DNA from: Desulfovibrionaceae bacterium
GTDB taxonomy: Bacteria; Desulfobacterota; Desulfovibrionia; Desulfovibrionales; Desulfovibrionaceae
Direction of reading: 5' to 3'
NCBI GenBank assembly: GCA_015709205.1
Contig: JACCQO010000002.1
Span: 124,001-188,000, forward strand
DNA length: 64,000 nucleotides
The translations under genes were made by a program, and so were the position numbers. This document shows positions 62,706-64,000 of this stretch, in pieces (within the stretch, counting starts at the first letter, position 1; each line of letters opens with the position of its first letter). The notes under the pieces were generated by a model. The model made no database searches. It was not told the origin of the DNA and saw nothing but the letters and a program-made list of their open reading frames with translations.

Positions 62706-62978
62706 ATGTCCGACAAGATCTTTCGGCACGCCACGGTGCAGGACCCGCAATCCATCGCCGACTATTTCGACGCCATTCGCGACGGCTTCGCTGCGGGCAA
62801 GCTGACCTTTTCCGACAGCAAGGCGGACATGTCCGTGTGCCCGGCGGGCATGATCAACGTGGAGATCGAGGTCAAGCGCAAGGAGAACCGGCGCAAGCTG
62901 ACGCTGAAGTTCTCCTGGCGCGAGGACGACGGCTGCCCCGCGGGCGAGGACAGCGGGCTGAACATCGAGGTGGGCTAG
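62706..62978 (+). CDS. Amphi-Trp-domain protein
   Basis: 90 residues; AGGAG 10 bases upstream of the ATG. Matches the amphi-Trp domain as I recall it: an alternating hydrophobic strand run NVEIEVKRKENRRKLTLKFSW ending in the conserved tryptophan (Trp71). The N-terminal DPQSIADYFDAIRDGFAAGKL is a predicted helix. Such domains were described with GAK-system genes and their ligand is unknown. Followed 2 bases later by the PhoU-kinase fusion gene. Confidence 0.82.
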   Translation: MSDKIFRHATVQDPQSIADYFDAIRDGFAAGKLTFSDSKADMSVCPAGMINVEIEVKRKENRRKLTLKFSWREDDGCPAGEDSGLNIEVG

Positions 62979-62980
62979 CC

Positions 62981-64000
62981 GTGCTGCTGCGTGAAGACGT
63001 CGCCGAAAACCTGCGCTTCATGTGTCTCGAGGTCACGCGCCAGGTCGAGAACTCGCAGAAGGTCCTCGACCATCCGGACGGCAAGCTCATCGAGTCCATC
63101 CAGACGCGCGACGACTACATCGACAACCTCAAGAGCGTGATCGAGAACGAGTGCTTCGGGGCCATCAACCGCCCGGGCACCACCAAGCGCCAGGTGGACC
63201 TGCTGCGCGCCGTGACCACGGTGGCCGCCAACCTGGAGCGCACCGCCGACCACGCCGTGGATATCGTGGACCAGATCCAGTACCTCAAGGATCCCGAGTT
63301 CATCAAACGCTACGAGTACGGCAAGTTCTACAAGGAAGTGCTCTCCACCCTGGACCTGGTCTACAAGGCCGTCTCCAAGCTGGACATGTCCCTGGCCTTC
63401 CGCATCTGTCGCAGCGAGTTCGCGCTGGACTCGCTCTACAAGGTGCAGTTCGACCGCATCCTCGGCGAGTTGCGCAGCGGGGCCGAAACAGAGAACCTGA
63501 TCACCAGCCATCTGATCCTGCGCTATCTGGAGCGCATGGGCGACGCGCTCATGAACGTGGGCGAGGCCGTGATCTTCGCGGCCGTGGGCGAGAAGTTCAA
63601 GATCCGCCAGTACGAGGCCCTGCGCGAGAACCTGGCCAAGAGCGGGGTGGAGATCCCCCTGTCCGACGTGGAGTTCAAGTCCATCTGGGGCACGCGCTCG
63701 GGGTGCCGCATCGGCCGCGTTTCCGGCCGCGAGACGCGCCAGGGCGAAACCCCGGCCAGCGGCGTGCTCTTCAAGGAGGGCGGCCGCCGCAAACTCCTCA
63801 AGGAAAAGGAGAACATCGAGCGTTGGGAGGCCATCATGCCCGGCCTGCCGCCGCGCGTGCTCTCCCACCAGCAGGAAGATGCCCAGGCCTCGTTGCTCAT
63901 CGAGTTCCTCGGCGGCTGTACCCTGCAGGACGTGGTCCTCTCCGCGGACATGGAGATCCTCAGGAACGCCTTCTTCCTGGTGGAGCAGACCCTGACCGAG
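62981..64000 (+). CDS. PhoU-domain protein fused to a kinase-like domain (3' truncated by window edge)
   Basis: Open from GTG 62981 to the window end, 340 codons visible, not closed by a stop. Residues 1-200 form a PhoU-like helical bundle with motifs NLERTADHAVDIVD (84-97) and YLERMGDALMNVGEAV (182-197). Residues about 258-340 look like the start of a protein-kinase/APH-type domain: strand with lysine SGVLFKEGG (Lys265), helix KLLKEKENIERW (Glu275/Glu277), and hinge LLIEFLGGCTLQDV (305-318). The catalytic loop would lie beyond the window. PhoU-kinase fusions are not a standard phosphate-regulon element. The start follows the amphi-Trp stop by 2 bases, so co-expression is likely. Confidence 0.78.
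   Translation, partial: MLLREDVAENLRFMCLEVTRQVENSQKVLDHPDGKLIESIQTRDDYIDNLKSVIENECFGAINRPGTTKRQVDLLRAVTTVAANLERTADHAVDIVDQIQYLKDPEFIKRYEYGKFYKEVLSTLDLVYKAVSKLDMSLAFRICRSEFALDSLYKVQFDRILGELRSGAETENLITSHLILRYLERMGDALMNVGEAVIFAAVGEKFKIRQYEALRENLAKSGVEIPLSDVEFKSIWGTRSGCRIGRVSGRETRQGETPASGVLFKEGGRRKLLKEKENIERWEAIMPGLPPRVLSHQQEDAQASLLIEFLGGCTLQDVVLSADMEILRNAFFLVEQTLTE

Overview
The window is a high-GC bacterial chromosome segment. Its gene content points to a sulfate-reducing deltaproteobacterium of the Desulfovibrionaceae type. The main evidence is a complete dsrMKJOP membrane complex, a polar-flagellum gene set using sigma-54 and sigma-28 promoters, an ADP-forming acetyl-CoA synthetase paired with a DRTGG protein, and small XXXCH and amphi-Trp proteins that I associate with this group. 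No rRNA, tRNA, CRISPR array, insertion sequence or prophage was recognised.

Layout. 1-9263: division and cell-wall operon murD(partial)-ftsW-murG-murC-murB-ftsQ-ftsA-ftsZ, tightly packed with overlapping starts. 9264-10560: a promoter, an 8-bp tandem repeat, two tandem paralogous small membrane proteins and a strong bidirectional terminator. 10580-14630: a BioD/DRTGG protein and an ADP-forming acetyl-CoA synthetase, divergent from rnc. 14762-21855: flagellin with a near-perfect sigma-54 promoter, flaG, an unknown secreted-like protein, flgE, flgD and fliK. 22211-34515: a long minus-strand run, read in the order dnaE-queD-dtd-[response regulator/PP2C]-[anti-sigma kinase]-[STAS]-fapA-motA-motB and two glycosyltransferases. 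34707-44074: HD-GYP phosphodiesterase, gap and fba, surE, a YhaM-like HD protein, tmk, a DinB-like protein, and a large RTX-like repeat protein behind a sigma-28 promoter. 44196-49773: dsrP-O-J-K-M and an RsbRD-domain gene (read in reverse). 50215-51841: FlgO-family and partner lipoprotein genes behind a sigma-28-like promoter. 52014-57207: rpmH-rnpA-yidD-yidC-jag-mnmE. 57323-58375: agmatine deiminase. 58566-64000: PhoB-like regulator with a Pho-box-like element, pstB, phoU, then an XXXCH protein, a PHP-fold protein, an amphi-Trp protein and a PhoU-kinase fusion running off the end.

How it fits together. Three themes are motility (hook, flagellin, stator, c-di-GMP turnover, candidate flagellin glycosylation, and sigma-28 control of surface proteins), sulfite-reduction electron transfer, and phosphate signalling. 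The most novel material is the phosphate-linked cluster at 60856-64000 and the 18-19-residue repeat protein at 42170-44074 under a motility promoter. Also notable are a frameshifting G8 tract near the start of motA and an rnpA frame without an ordinary start codon that enwraps rpmH. All similarity statements are from reading motifs by eye; no database search was run.
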